Source of the DNA: Coriobacteriales bacterium
GTDB taxonomy: Bacteria > Actinomycetota > Coriobacteriia > Coriobacteriales > UBA8131
Assembly (NCBI GenBank): GCA_031282085.1
Contig: JAITEK010000118.1
Location: 1 to 19,360 of the forward strand
Length of the DNA stretch: 19,360 nt
Reading direction: 5' to 3'
Shown here: positions 6,058 through 13,331 of the stretch, in pieces
Position numbering within the stretch: position 1 is the first letter of the stretch
How the letters are laid out: each line of letters begins with the position of its first letter
The notes under the pieces: generated by a model
Seen by the model: only the letters and a program-made list of their open reading frames with translations
Told to the model about the DNA's origin: nothing
The model's database searches: none
Made by a program: the position numbers and the translations under genes

Positions 6058-7878
6058 CTAACCGTTGAAATTCCGTCGAACCGTGAACAGGTCCCCGTAA
6101 TCCTCCTGTTCCGATTCGTACGTGTCGATGAATACGTTCTCCCCTTCGCTCAGGTCTCCCTCAACGGCTGCCTGAGTGGGTGAGGAGGCAATAATATTGA
6201 CGTCAACCGCAGCGATGCCGCCCCTTGGCTCCTGCACGTAGACGACGGTTGAATTATCGAGTTCCTGTATCGCCAAAGCGTTGACGAGCAGCACATCGGG
6301 AATCTCGCTGACGGTGATGTGTGCGCTGACCGACATGCCGGGTCTGAGCGCGGGATCCTCCGCATCAAGCGCGAGCTTCACGGGATAGGTGACGACAGTG
6401 CCGCCGGAGGCCAGCCCCGCCGCTGCGGCTCCCACGTTGGGGAGCTTTGCGATGTGGGTGACGGTGGCCGTGAGGCTCAGGCCTTTAACGGCGTCAAAGC
6501 TCAGCTGCGCGGTCTGCCCGATGGCGATTTTTGAGATGTCTACCTCGTTGACGTCGAGGACAACCTCCATGGAGGCCAGATCGGCGATGATAACCATGTT
6601 CTGCTCGGCGTAGCTTTTGCCGGTGACGAGATCGAGTTGCACAACCTCACCCGAGATGGGCGCCGTGATGTCCTCATGGCCCCGGCTTGTCTCAACCTCA
6701 AACAGCGCGTCGCCCTCGCTGACCATGTCGCCCTCGGAAACCCATATGTTGCTGATGGAACCCGTCTGTGAGGTCGTGACGGTTTCCTGGGAGCGAGGCT
6801 GCAAGGTACCGTTGACGCTGATGGAGTCCGTGAACGTGCCCCTGACGACCGGCTCGGTGACGGAGGCTGGCCCCTTAAAGGGGTCGAAGGCCACAAGCAG
6901 GGCAAACGTTATGACGATCAGGAGCGCCGCGCCCGTCAGAGCGTAGAAAAGCGGCGTCTCCCAGAGCCTTTTCCGTGTGTGCTTGGCAGGCTTTGACTGT
7001 GAGCCTGCCGGGCTGAAGTTGGCGGAGAAGGATTGCTGCTTCTGTTCGGTTTGCTCGGTCTGTTCGGCCTGCTCAAGTTGTGGCTTTGCCTCGGTTTGTT
7101 CGACCGGCTCGGCGGGCTTAGGCCGCTCAACCTGCTTGGGCTGCTCGGCTTGCCTGGGCCGCTCAACCACGGTCTGCTTGGCCGGCTCAACCTGCTTGGG
7201 CTGCGGCTTGGTTGCGGCGGCCTTGGTCAACTCGGCGGGCCTGGGCTGTGGTTCAGCCTGCTTGGGTCGAGTTACGGTCACGGCTGGCTTGGCTGGCTCA
7301 GTTTGCTTAACCGACTCAGCCTGTTTGGTTTGCGGCACGGCCGCGACCTGCTTGGGTCGCTCAGGCTGCGGCGCCGTCACAAGTTCAACCAGTGACTTTT
7401 GCTTGGGTTTTTCCCGCTCAAGCGGCAATTCCCGCTCAAGCAGCGGCTTCCGCTCGTCTTGCGCCTTTGCGGCGTTCGCGGCGATAGGAGTGCTTTGGCT
7501 GGGCTTTGGCCCCAGAGTGCTCTGAGCGGGTTTTTGCTCCAAAAGAGACTTAGCGGTTAAAACGGGCCCCGGTTCTGGAGCAGCGGGCCCCGGTTCTGGA
7601 GTAGTTTTTGCAACAGACGTGGGACGCGGCCCAAGGATGACCTGCGCGGCCTGGGCGGATTGCGATTTGGGGACGGCTTGGACGGTCTTTGTAAATTCTG
7701 TCCCGACGGCAGCCGGTGTGTCTTGCGTTGTGGGGGGAAGCTGTTTTGTCGGAGGCAGCGAGGCAGACCGTGAGACTCGCGAAGGCTGCGAAGTTCCACG
7801 CGTGAGTATATCGAGGAGAGAACTGGGTCCAGAGCCGGGTGTCTTCTTCGTAGATCTGCGAACCGGAGCAGAAGCCAT
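6058..7878 (-). CDS. HlyD/MacA-type membrane fusion protein with long disordered N-terminal tail
   Basis: Periplasmic-adaptor-like partner of the downstream ATPase and permease. From the ATG at 7878 the protein has 606 residues. The first roughly 300 form a low-complexity tail rich in Lys, Pro, Gln, Glu and Ala (motifs such as PKQAEP and EQTEQTEQ). Basic KHTRKR (299-304) then precedes one membrane helix (310-331), so the tail should face the cytosol. Beyond it is a standard adaptor: first strand FTDSISVNGTLQP, a barrel-sandwich lipoyl-like fold (GSISNIWVSEGDMVSEGDALFEVE, and TAPISGEVV), and a beta-barrel ending near the C-terminus. The ATG at 7878 has AGGGGGA five bases ahead; the alternative ATG at 7914 has only a distant AAAGGA, 12 bases away. 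The adaptor half is normal in length; the tail is the oddity. Confidence 0.88.
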   Translation of the reverse strand: MASAPVRRSTKKTPGSGPSSLLDILTRGTSQPSRVSRSASLPPTKQLPPTTQDTPAAVGTEFTKTVQAVPKSQSAQAAQVILGPRPTSVAKTTPEPGPAAPEPGPVLTAKSLLEQKPAQSTLGPKPSQSTPIAANAAKAQDERKPLLERELPLEREKPKQKSLVELVTAPQPERPKQVAAVPQTKQAESVKQTEPAKPAVTVTRPKQAEPQPRPAELTKAAATKPQPKQVEPAKQTVVERPRQAEQPKQVERPKPAEPVEQTEAKPQLEQAEQTEQTEQKQQSFSANFSPAGSQSKPAKHTRKRLWETPLFYALTGAALLIVITFALLVAFDPFKGPASVTEPVVRGTFTDSISVNGTLQPRSQETVTTSQTGSISNIWVSEGDMVSEGDALFEVETSRGHEDITAPISGEVVQLDLVTGKSYAEQNMVIIADLASMEVVLDVNEVDISKIAIGQTAQLSFDAVKGLSLTATVTHIAKLPNVGAAAAGLASGGTVVTYPVKLALDAEDPALRPGMSVSAHITVSEIPDVLLVNALAIQELDNSTVVYVQEPRGGIAAVDVNIIASSPTQAAVEGDLSEGENVFIDTYESEQEDYGDLFTVRRNFNG

Positions 7879-8063
7879 GCGTGTCCCCCTAACAGTTGTC
7901 CGGTTATCAGGCATGATACGACAACGTCCTTTTGCCGTTACCTATATGTTACTACAACCATAACATTTGTGCAGACAAAGATTTTACGTCGATTTTTCTT
8001 TGAGAGCAACTTCTAAAATCCGCAGCCTCCGTCACAGCAGTAATCCCGGAGCTGTTCTCAGCA

Positions 8064-8115
8064 GTTATAGTGCGTCCATTGTACCCCAGGCAAGCGTCTA
8101 TTGTATACCGGGCAA
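8064..8115 (-). promoter_or_regulatory. ABC operon promoter overlapping two 22-bp direct repeats
   Basis: On the minus strand TTGCCT (8088-8093), an 18-base spacer and TATAAC (8064-8069) make a plausible promoter. Two directly abutting 22-bp units (8094-8115 and 8072-8093) agree at 18 of 22 positions; shared core parts are TTGCC, TACAAT and GACGC. The period equals about two helical turns, so a regulator could bind both units on the same DNA face. The proximal unit contains the -35 hexamer. Start near 8057 would leave a long leader. Confidence 0.5.
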
Positions 8116-8167
8116 GGGGGAATACCCGCAAAACCGCGCTCAAGACCGGCGTCGGTAGGGATGTGAT

Positions 8168-8211
8168 GCGAGAAGGGCTCCGTTACTTGTTGTAGCCGTC
8201 CCCTTCTGCGC
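8168..8211 (-). terminator. Possible terminator after the fatty acid operon
   Basis: AGAAGGG (8171-8177) and CCCTTCT (8201-8207) form a perfect 7-bp stem, extended by three G-C pairs across a one-base bulge. It starts about 10 bases after the DUF3048 stop. The loop is long (23 bases) and no T-run follows, so it may be a structural 3' end or factor-dependent site rather than a classical terminator. Confidence 0.3.
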
Positions 8212-8219
8212 GGCTTTAC

Positions 8220-9332
8220 TCAGGAAATGGTCATGCTCCAGGCGGGGTCCAGAACCTCAAACCAGGTTGTGCCGGGGTTGAGGAGGATGGGGTTGCCGGA
8301 GGCGTCCTTAAAGCGCGGCGGCGTTGTACCGTCGCTCTCCCACGTGCCATCGAGGCGCTTGCCTCCCACAAAAAGCGTTGCCTCTCCCTCGCCCTTGAGG
8401 TCGATGAACAGGGTCAGGTTATCGGGCGAGAGAACATAGCTTGTGCGGAGCACTACGACGTTGGTGGCTGCGAGCTGCTCGTCCGTGGCTGCGTCGATGC
8501 TGGGGCCGTCCATCGAGCGCAGGTAGGCGCCGGCCTCTGCATCCCAGGCCCATTCGGCGACGTAGGCGTCGCTAAAGCCCAGCGTGACGTTTGCCGCGCT
8601 GGGAGCCGTTGCCCATGCGGGGTTTGTACCGTCGGCGCCGTTAGAGGAGAACTCAAAACCCCGGGGCGTCTCAAGCGTTGTGGACAGGCCCTTCTCGGTG
8701 GCGACCCCGTAGGACTGTGCCAGGCTCAGGTACAGGTTGTGTGGAGCTTCTCGATAATCCACGCGATAGTACAGGCTCGACGTCTGTCCGTGCGACATAT
8801 TGGGCAGGCCCGCGTCTGCTATCTGACCCTCTACGTAGGGGTTGGCGCCGCTGAAGAAGAACAGCGCGTCGTACTCGGGGACGATTGACAGGTCGGAGAG
8901 GCGGGCGCTGCGCACGGGGCCCACCTCCTCGGGCACCCTGCTCTGGAACAGGCAGTTAAGGCGTGTGATGCCGCCCTCGGTGACGGTCTCGTACACCACG
9001 TCGGCGCTTGAGATGCCGGTTTGGGGGCGCGCCACGGGGGTGTTCTCTATTTTGACGGAAAGCGTGCGGTTCAGCGTGGCGGCCTTATCCGGTGCGGGGA
9101 GTCCGGTGAGGGGGAAGACGATGGGGGCTGGCTCGGGTGGTGGTTTGGGGGTGTCGTCGATTACTATTGGTTTCTCGGGTGCGGGCGGCTCGACCGGCGC
9201 CGGTCGCGTGAGGGCGAAGGCCGTGACGGCAACGGCTATGACAACAACCGCGACGATGCCGCCGATGAACCAAGGCTTCTTGAGCAGGGCCTTGAATGAA
9301 GTCTTTTGACGGGCCTTCTCGTTTGCGGGCAT
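8220..9332 (-). CDS. DUF3048 (YerB-like) membrane-anchored protein
   Basis: Predicted extracytoplasmic protein of unknown function, 370 residues. An N-terminal membrane helix (about 22-42, FIGGIVAVVVIAVAVTAFAL) follows a basic stretch; it has no lipobox cysteine, so it is probably an uncleaved anchor. A Pro-rich linker (45-70) leads into the DUF3048 domain, recognised by FPLTGLPAPD, the RTLSVKIENTPVARPQTGISSADVV region, ETVTEGGITR and EEVGPVRSARLSD. The ATG at 9332 follows GGAGAGG at nine bases. It lies 35 bases after the MarR gene, making it the probable last gene of the fatty acid operon. Family members in Gram-positives are often lipoproteins called YerB. A role in the cell envelope is suggested only by location and by co-expression with lipid synthesis. 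Confidence 0.85.
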   Translation of the reverse strand: MPANEKARQKTSFKALLKKPWFIGGIVAVVVIAVAVTAFALTRPAPVEPPAPEKPIVIDDTPKPPPEPAPIVFPLTGLPAPDKAATLNRTLSVKIENTPVARPQTGISSADVVYETVTEGGITRLNCLFQSRVPEEVGPVRSARLSDLSIVPEYDALFFFSGANPYVEGQIADAGLPNMSHGQTSSLYYRVDYREAPHNLYLSLAQSYGVATEKGLSTTLETPRGFEFSSNGADGTNPAWATAPSAANVTLGFSDAYVAEWAWDAEAGAYLRSMDGPSIDAATDEQLAATNVVVLRTSYVLSPDNLTLFIDLKGEGEATLFVGGKRLDGTWESDGTTPPRFKDASGNPILLNPGTTWFEVLDPAWSMTIS

Positions 9333-9367
9333 AGGGGCAATCCTCTCCTTCGGTCGTGTGTTGCGCG

Positions 9368-9838
9368 CTACGTGCTGCGGAGGGGGTCGTTTGGAATCTC
9401 GGGCATCAGCTCGGCGTTTATGACATCGAGGATATGCTGGAGAATCCTAAGCTCCTCGCAGGAGAACCGCTTCTCCATACGGGAGACCACTTCGCCCACG
9501 TAATCTGTGTTCAAACGATTGTACTCGTCAAAGCGCTCCGTGAGAAGCAGGCGATATTCGCGCCGGTCCTTCTCATCACGCACTTTTCTCACGTAGCCTT
9601 TCTTGATGAGGCTCTGTACCTTGTAGGCGGCGTTGGCCTGTGAGATGTTCACGAAGCGGGCGAAGTCGCTTATCGTTGGGTTGTTGAGCGCGTTGATGAC
9701 CTCCACGCTGAAGGTCTCCACGGCCGAGAGCGACGCCTCGCGCGTCTCGAAGCGCCCGAATATCTTGCGGTAGAATTGCAGCTTGAACTTGGTATAGACA
9801 TTCAGAAACGAGTTTTTGAGCGTATATTCCGCAGTCAC
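9368..9838 (-). CDS. MarR-family regulator of the fatty acid operon (FabT-like in role)
   Basis: Predicted dimeric transcription factor, 156 residues, encoded directly after fabZ (13-base gap) and before the DUF3048 gene. The winged helix is clear: helix TISDFARFVN (55-64), recognition helix SQANAAYKVQSLIKKGY (66-82) and wing RKVRDEKDRREYRLLLT (84-100), with long helices at both ends for dimerisation. The start codon is GTG at 9838, preceded by AGGTGG four bases ahead; no suitable ATG is nearby. In Firmicutes a MarR protein, FabT, represses fab genes with acyl-ACP as co-repressor. This protein is not evidently a FabT orthologue, but its place in the operon and the palindrome over the acpP promoter suggest a similar feedback role. 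That assignment is inference. Confidence 0.87.
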   Translation of the reverse strand: MTAEYTLKNSFLNVYTKFKLQFYRKIFGRFETREASLSAVETFSVEVINALNNPTISDFARFVNISQANAAYKVQSLIKKGYVRKVRDEKDRREYRLLLTERFDEYNRLNTDYVGEVVSRMEKRFSCEELRILQHILDVINAELMPEIPNDPLRST

Positions 9839-9851
9839 AATCCCACCTACC

Positions 9852-10277
9852 TTACTGGAGAGCGAAGGTCAACTCGGCGGTGCAGGCCACTTTGCCCGCC
9901 ACGCGTGCTATTGCCTCACCGGTGCCGACGGGGCCGCGTCGCCGGGTAAGCCGACACTCAAGCTCAAGCGTATCGCCAGGCACGACCATCGCGCGGAAGC
10001 GAGCCTTCTGCACACCGCCGAACAGGGCAATCCTGCCCTCGTTACCCTCCTCGCTCAGTAACGCGATGCCGCCGGTCTGCGCAAGCGCCTCCAGGATGAG
10101 GACGCCGGGCATGACGGGCTGCCCGGGGAAGTGCCCGGCAAAGTGCGGTTCCTCGGCGCGCACGTGCTTCAGCGCCTTGGCCCAGACTCCTGGCTCGTAG
10201 TCGAGCACGTGGTCAATCAGCAGGAAGGGCGGGCGATGGGGGAGGATCTGTTGTATCTGCTCGGTGTTCAACTCCAT
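9852..10277 (-). CDS. fabZ: 3-hydroxyacyl-ACP dehydratase FabZ
   Basis: Removes water from 3-hydroxyacyl-ACP to give trans-2-enoyl-ACP in each elongation cycle. At 141 residues it is the normal length for a hot-dog fold FabZ. The N-terminal ILPHRPPFLLIDHV and the central helix motif HFPGQPVMPGVLILEALAQ are diagnostic; His49 and Glu63 are the expected catalytic pair. The ATG at 10277 has AAAGGAG six bases ahead. It follows fabF by 12 bases. No FabA/FabM-type isomerase is in the window, so how (or whether) unsaturated chains are made is not visible here. Confidence 0.97.
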   Translation of the reverse strand: MELNTEQIQQILPHRPPFLLIDHVLDYEPGVWAKALKHVRAEEPHFAGHFPGQPVMPGVLILEALAQTGGIALLSEEGNEGRIALFGGVQKARFRAMVVPGDTLELECRLTRRRGPVGTGEAIARVAGKVACTAELTFALQ

Positions 10278-10289
10278 GTGAGGCTCCTT

Positions 10290-11624
10290 TCATCTTGACG
10301 AGGGACGAGAGCGAGACACGATGAGGCTTGCGTTGTGGCCACCAAAACCCAGCGAGTTGGACATCGCGTGTGCGACGGGCGTCTCGCGCCCTACGTTGGG
10401 CACGATGTCGAGGTCGCACGCAGGGTCGGGCACGCGGTAGTTGATAGTGGCCGGGATAAAGCCGTCGCGCACCGCAAGCGCGCAGACGAGCGCCTCAACA
10501 GCGCCCGCCGCGCCGAGGAGATGCCCGGTCATGGACTTGGTTGAGCTGACCGGCGGACAGCCGCCATCGCCGAATACCGACTTAACGGCAAGCACCTCAC
10601 CCTTATCATTGAGCAGGGTTGAGGTGCCGTGCGCGTTGATGTAGCCGATGTCCGACAGCTTGAGCCCCGCGTCTGCGACGGCGCGGGTCATCGCGCGTAT
10701 CGCGCCCGAACCGGCGGGGTCGGGGGCGGTCATGTGGTAAGCGTCGCAGGCCGCGCCGAAGCCGCTCAACTCGGCGTAGATGGGCGCTCCCCGTCTGTGG
10801 GCATGCTCCCAGTCCTCCAAGATGAGCGCGCCGGCGCCCTCGCCGAGCACAAAACCGGATCGTTCGGCGTCGAAGGGGATGGAGGCCCGCTCGACCACCG
10901 AGCCGGTGTGCAGCGCCTGCATGGCGGTGAAGCCGCCCATGGCAAGCGGGATAACGCAGGCTTCCGCTCCGCCGGCAAGCACTACGTCGGCATAGCCGTG
11001 CCGGATGTGGCGCAGGGCCTCTCCCAATGCGTGGGCGCTGCTCGAGCAGGCGGTTACCGTGCAGGAGGAATCCCCCTTGAGGCCCAGGTCGATGGCCACA
11101 CGGCCGGCCGCCATATTGGCGATGGTCGTGGGGATGAAGAAGGGTGAGACCCGGTCGAAGCCGCGCTCGTGCGCCCGGGCTATCTCGCGCACCGTGGTGG
11201 AGAGGCCGCCGATGCCGCTGCCGATGAGTACGTCAACGCGGTCTAAGGCGGTGTTTTCAGCCGTTATGCCGCTGTCTGCGAAGGCCTCGCGCGCCGCGAT
11301 GAGTGCGAGCAGCGTGAAGCGGTCCATCTTGCGCGCTTCGGCCGGGCTGACCATCGCCGCCGCGTCAGGGTCCACCTCGCCGGCCAGCTTGGCGGCCTGG
11401 CCCTCGGTGTCGTAGGACCGAATCGGCGCAATGCCGCAGACCCCGCGCCGCATGGCCTCCCAGGTCGTGTGTGCCGTCGCGCCCAGAGGTGTGATGGCGC
11501 CCACGCCGGTGATGACTACGCGCCGCCTGACGTTTGCGGTGTTCACGCCGTTGCCCGCGCTTGTGCCCGCGCTTGTGCCCGTGCCCGTGCCCGTGCCGAC
11601 ATCCGTCTCTGCGTCTGCGCTCAT
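10290..11624 (-). CDS. fabF: 3-oxoacyl-ACP synthase II FabF with repeat-encoded N-terminal extension
   Basis: Elongating ketosynthase: condenses acyl groups with malonyl-ACP. Of 444 residues, the core begins at RRRVVITGVGAITPLG (33-48). The Cys-His-His triad is intact: Cys193 (TACSSSAHA), His332 (NAHGTST) and His368 (SMTGHLLGAAGA). The first 32 residues are a Gly/Thr/Ala-rich extension (GTGTGTGTSAGTSAG) not usual in FabF. The start at 11624 is nevertheless well supported: ATG overlaps the fabG stop as ATGA and GGAGG lies nine bases upstream, inside fabG. A downstream start would lose this site. The extension is probably flexible and harmless, but its coding DNA is a short tandem repeat and could vary between strains. 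Confidence 0.97.
   Translation of the reverse strand: MSADAETDVGTGTGTGTSAGTSAGNGVNTANVRRRVVITGVGAITPLGATAHTTWEAMRRGVCGIAPIRSYDTEGQAAKLAGEVDPDAAAMVSPAEARKMDRFTLLALIAAREAFADSGITAENTALDRVDVLIGSGIGGLSTTVREIARAHERGFDRVSPFFIPTTIANMAAGRVAIDLGLKGDSSCTVTACSSSAHALGEALRHIRHGYADVVLAGGAEACVIPLAMGGFTAMQALHTGSVVERASIPFDAERSGFVLGEGAGALILEDWEHAHRRGAPIYAELSGFGAACDAYHMTAPDPAGSGAIRAMTRAVADAGLKLSDIGYINAHGTSTLLNDKGEVLAVKSVFGDGGCPPVSSTKSMTGHLLGAAGAVEALVCALAVRDGFIPATINYRVPDPACDLDIVPNVGRETPVAHAMSNSLGFGGHNASLIVSRSRPSSR
11553..11597 (-). repeat. Hexanucleotide/12-bp tandem repeat in fabF 5' end
   Basis: Read on the plus strand, two perfect 12-bp units GCCCGCGCTTGT (11553-11564, 11565-11576) are followed by three perfect GCCCGT hexamers (11577-11594) and a partial one. 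In fabF this encodes Thr-Gly and Ser-Ala-Gly-Thr repeats. All units are multiples of three, so slippage would change length without frameshift. Confidence 0.85.
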
Positions 11625-12373
11625 ATCGTCATACCTCCGTCTACGGCGATGACCTGCCCGGTTACATACGCGGCAGCCTCACTTGCGAGAAACGCCACTA
11701 CCCGCGCTATGTCCTCCGGCTCGCCGAGGCGCTTAAGCGGGATGCTTGTCTGCAGGCTCTCGCGGGTCTTGTCGTCGAGCACGGCGGTCATATCGGTGCT
11801 GATGAATCCCGGCGCCACGGCGTTAACCGTCACCCCCCGCCCGGCAAGTTCCCGCGCCGCCGACTTGGTGAGCCCGATAACCCCGGCCTTGCTTGCCGCA
11901 TAGTTCGCCTGTCCGGCGTTGCCCGTGATCCCCACCACGCTTGAGATGTTGATGATGCGCCCGCCGCGCGCCTTTACCATCGCGCGCGAGGCGAGCTTCG
12001 TGAGCACAAAGGCGCTCCGCAGGTTGGTAGCGATAACCGCGTCGAAGTCCTCAACAGGCATGCGCAGCATGAGATTGTCGCGCGTGATGCCGGCATTGTT
12101 CACGAGGATGGTGGGGGCGCCAAACGCCTCACTCACCTCGGCGTAGAGTTGTTCGCAGGCAGCCGCGTCGGCAACATCAGCGCGAAAGGCCCGTGCGCGT
12201 ACGGCAGGATGCCCGGCTGTGGCCGCGGCCTCAAGGCAAAGCGCTACGGTCTGCTCGGCGGCCTGCTGGTTGCCCGCGTAGTTGATGGCGACGTCGTGGC
12301 CCTGGGCAGCCAGCTGTTGCGCAATGGCGCGCCCGATGCCGCGCCCCGCTCCGGTGATAAGTGCACAGCTCAT
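11621..12373 (-). CDS. fabG: 3-oxoacyl-ACP reductase FabG
   Basis: NADPH-dependent reduction of 3-oxoacyl-ACP to 3-hydroxyacyl-ACP; short-chain dehydrogenase of 250 residues. The cofactor motif TGAGRGIG (7-14), NNAG (92-95), and the catalytic Ser144 (NISSVVG), Tyr158 and Lys162 (YAASK) are present, as is the C-terminal VTGQVIAVDGGM typical of FabG. ATG at 12373 overlaps the fabK stop as ATGA, and its last codons overlap fabF the same way, so translation of fabK-fabG-fabF is probably coupled. AAGGGGG lies about 11 bases ahead of the start. Confidence 0.97.
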   Translation of the reverse strand: MSCALITGAGRGIGRAIAQQLAAQGHDVAINYAGNQQAAEQTVALCLEAAATAGHPAVRARAFRADVADAAACEQLYAEVSEAFGAPTILVNNAGITRDNLMLRMPVEDFDAVIATNLRSAFVLTKLASRAMVKARGGRIINISSVVGITGNAGQANYAASKAGVIGLTKSAARELAGRGVTVNAVAPGFISTDMTAVLDDKTRESLQTSIPLKRLGEPEDIARVVAFLASEAAAYVTGQVIAVDGGMTI

Positions 12374-13308
12374 AGTGTTGGTAACCCCCTTCTCGCTTGC
12401 TCGTATCCCTCCATCAGATCAGCGAGGATGGCGGCGACGGGACGTATCTCGCGCACCATGCCCGCGACTTGCCCACACATAAAGGTGCCGCGACGGTCGT
12501 CGCCCTCAAAAACGGCCCGGCGCAAGGAGCCGAGCGCGAGCACCTCGAATTCCTCACGGCTCGCGTGCCTCTCCTCCAGCTTGAGGTATTCGCGGCTCAT
12601 GCGGTTCTTGAGGGCGCGCACCGGTGTGCCGCTCACGCGCCCGGTTACCACGGTGCCGGTGTCGCGCGCGTTGAGTACGGCCTGTTTGTAGTTCTCATGG
12701 ATGGGGCACTCGGGGCTTGCGAGCAACACGGTCCCTATCTGCGCCCCGATGGCGCCAAGGGCCACGGCCGCGCAGAGCTGACGCCCCGAGGCGATGCCGC
12801 CGGCCGCGATAACGGGGACGCTCAGCGCGTCCACCACCTGCGGTACGAGCGCCATCGTCGTGAGCTCACCCACGTGGCCGCCGCTTTCCGTTCCTTCGGC
12901 CACAACCGCGTCGGCGCCGGCACGCTCCATGCGCTGTGCGAGGGCGACGCTCGGGATGACGGGGATGACGAGGCTGCCGGAGGACTTCCAACTCTCGACA
13001 TAGCGGCTTGGGTCGCCGGCGCCCGTTGTTACGACGGGTACGCGCTCCTCGGCGATGAGGGCGGCCAGCTCCTCGACTTCGGGGTGCATGAGCATGAGGT
13101 TAACGCCGAAGGGCTTGTCGGTGCGCCCCCGCAAGAGTGCTATCTGCTCGCGGAGTTGTGCCGTGCTAAAGCCGCCGGTCGCGATTATCCCCAACCCACC
13201 CGCGGCGCTCACCGCGCCCGCAAAGCCGCCGGTCGCCACCTGCGCCATGCCGCCCTGCATGAGCGGATAGCGGATATTCAACAGTTCATTGAGCATCTTC
13301 ACAGTCAT
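12370..13308 (-). CDS. fabK: Enoyl-ACP reductase II FabK (FMN-dependent)
   Basis: Reduces trans-2-enoyl-ACP in the last step of each elongation cycle, with FMN and NAD(P)H. The 312-residue TIM-barrel protein belongs to the nitronate monooxygenase/FabK group: N-terminal NIRYPLMQGGMAQVATG, AAGGLGIIATGG (36-46), EGTESGGHVGELTT with the catalytic-type His145, and VIAAGGIASGRQL for FMN phosphate binding. It could be read as a nitronate monooxygenase, but its place between fabH and fabG makes FabK the better call. GGAGGAG precedes the ATG at 13308 by about seven bases. FabK is an alternative to FabI; no FabI is seen here. Confidence 0.95.
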   Translation of the reverse strand: MTVKMLNELLNIRYPLMQGGMAQVATGGFAGAVSAAGGLGIIATGGFSTAQLREQIALLRGRTDKPFGVNLMLMHPEVEELAALIAEERVPVVTTGAGDPSRYVESWKSSGSLVIPVIPSVALAQRMERAGADAVVAEGTESGGHVGELTTMALVPQVVDALSVPVIAAGGIASGRQLCAAVALGAIGAQIGTVLLASPECPIHENYKQAVLNARDTGTVVTGRVSGTPVRALKNRMSREYLKLEERHASREEFEVLALGSLRRAVFEGDDRRGTFMCGQVAGMVREIRPVAAILADLMEGYEQARRGLPTL

Positions 13309-13331
13309 GCGTTACTCCTCCGTCTCATCAT

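Larger units (their letters stand above)
7915..8219. other. Intergenic region between DUF3048 gene and ABC operon
   Basis: About 300 bases without a credible gene. It holds an inverted repeat just after the DUF3048 stop, the two adjacent 22-bp direct repeats with the putative ABC promoter, and a leader of about 140-180 bases. A 63-codon minus-strand frame at 7952-8143 overlaps the promoter and repeats and has no ribosome site, so it is not called. No riboswitch was recognised. Confidence 0.6.

Noticed and set aside
4663..6810. AGGTACC words in the permease (4663-4669) and adaptor (6804-6810) genes as extra MarR sites
   Set aside because: Only the seven-base core matches; flanks differ from the operator copies at 2772-2834 and both lie within coding sequence.
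6977..7525. Plus-strand 182-codon Cys/Leu/Gly-rich frame
   Set aside because: It is the complement of the repetitive Lys/Pro/Gln/Glu-coding tail of the adaptor gene; its composition follows from that repeat and it has no ribosome site or family resemblance.
7952..8143. 63-codon minus-strand frame before the ABC operon
   Set aside because: It overlaps the predicted promoter and both 22-bp repeats and has no ribosome site.
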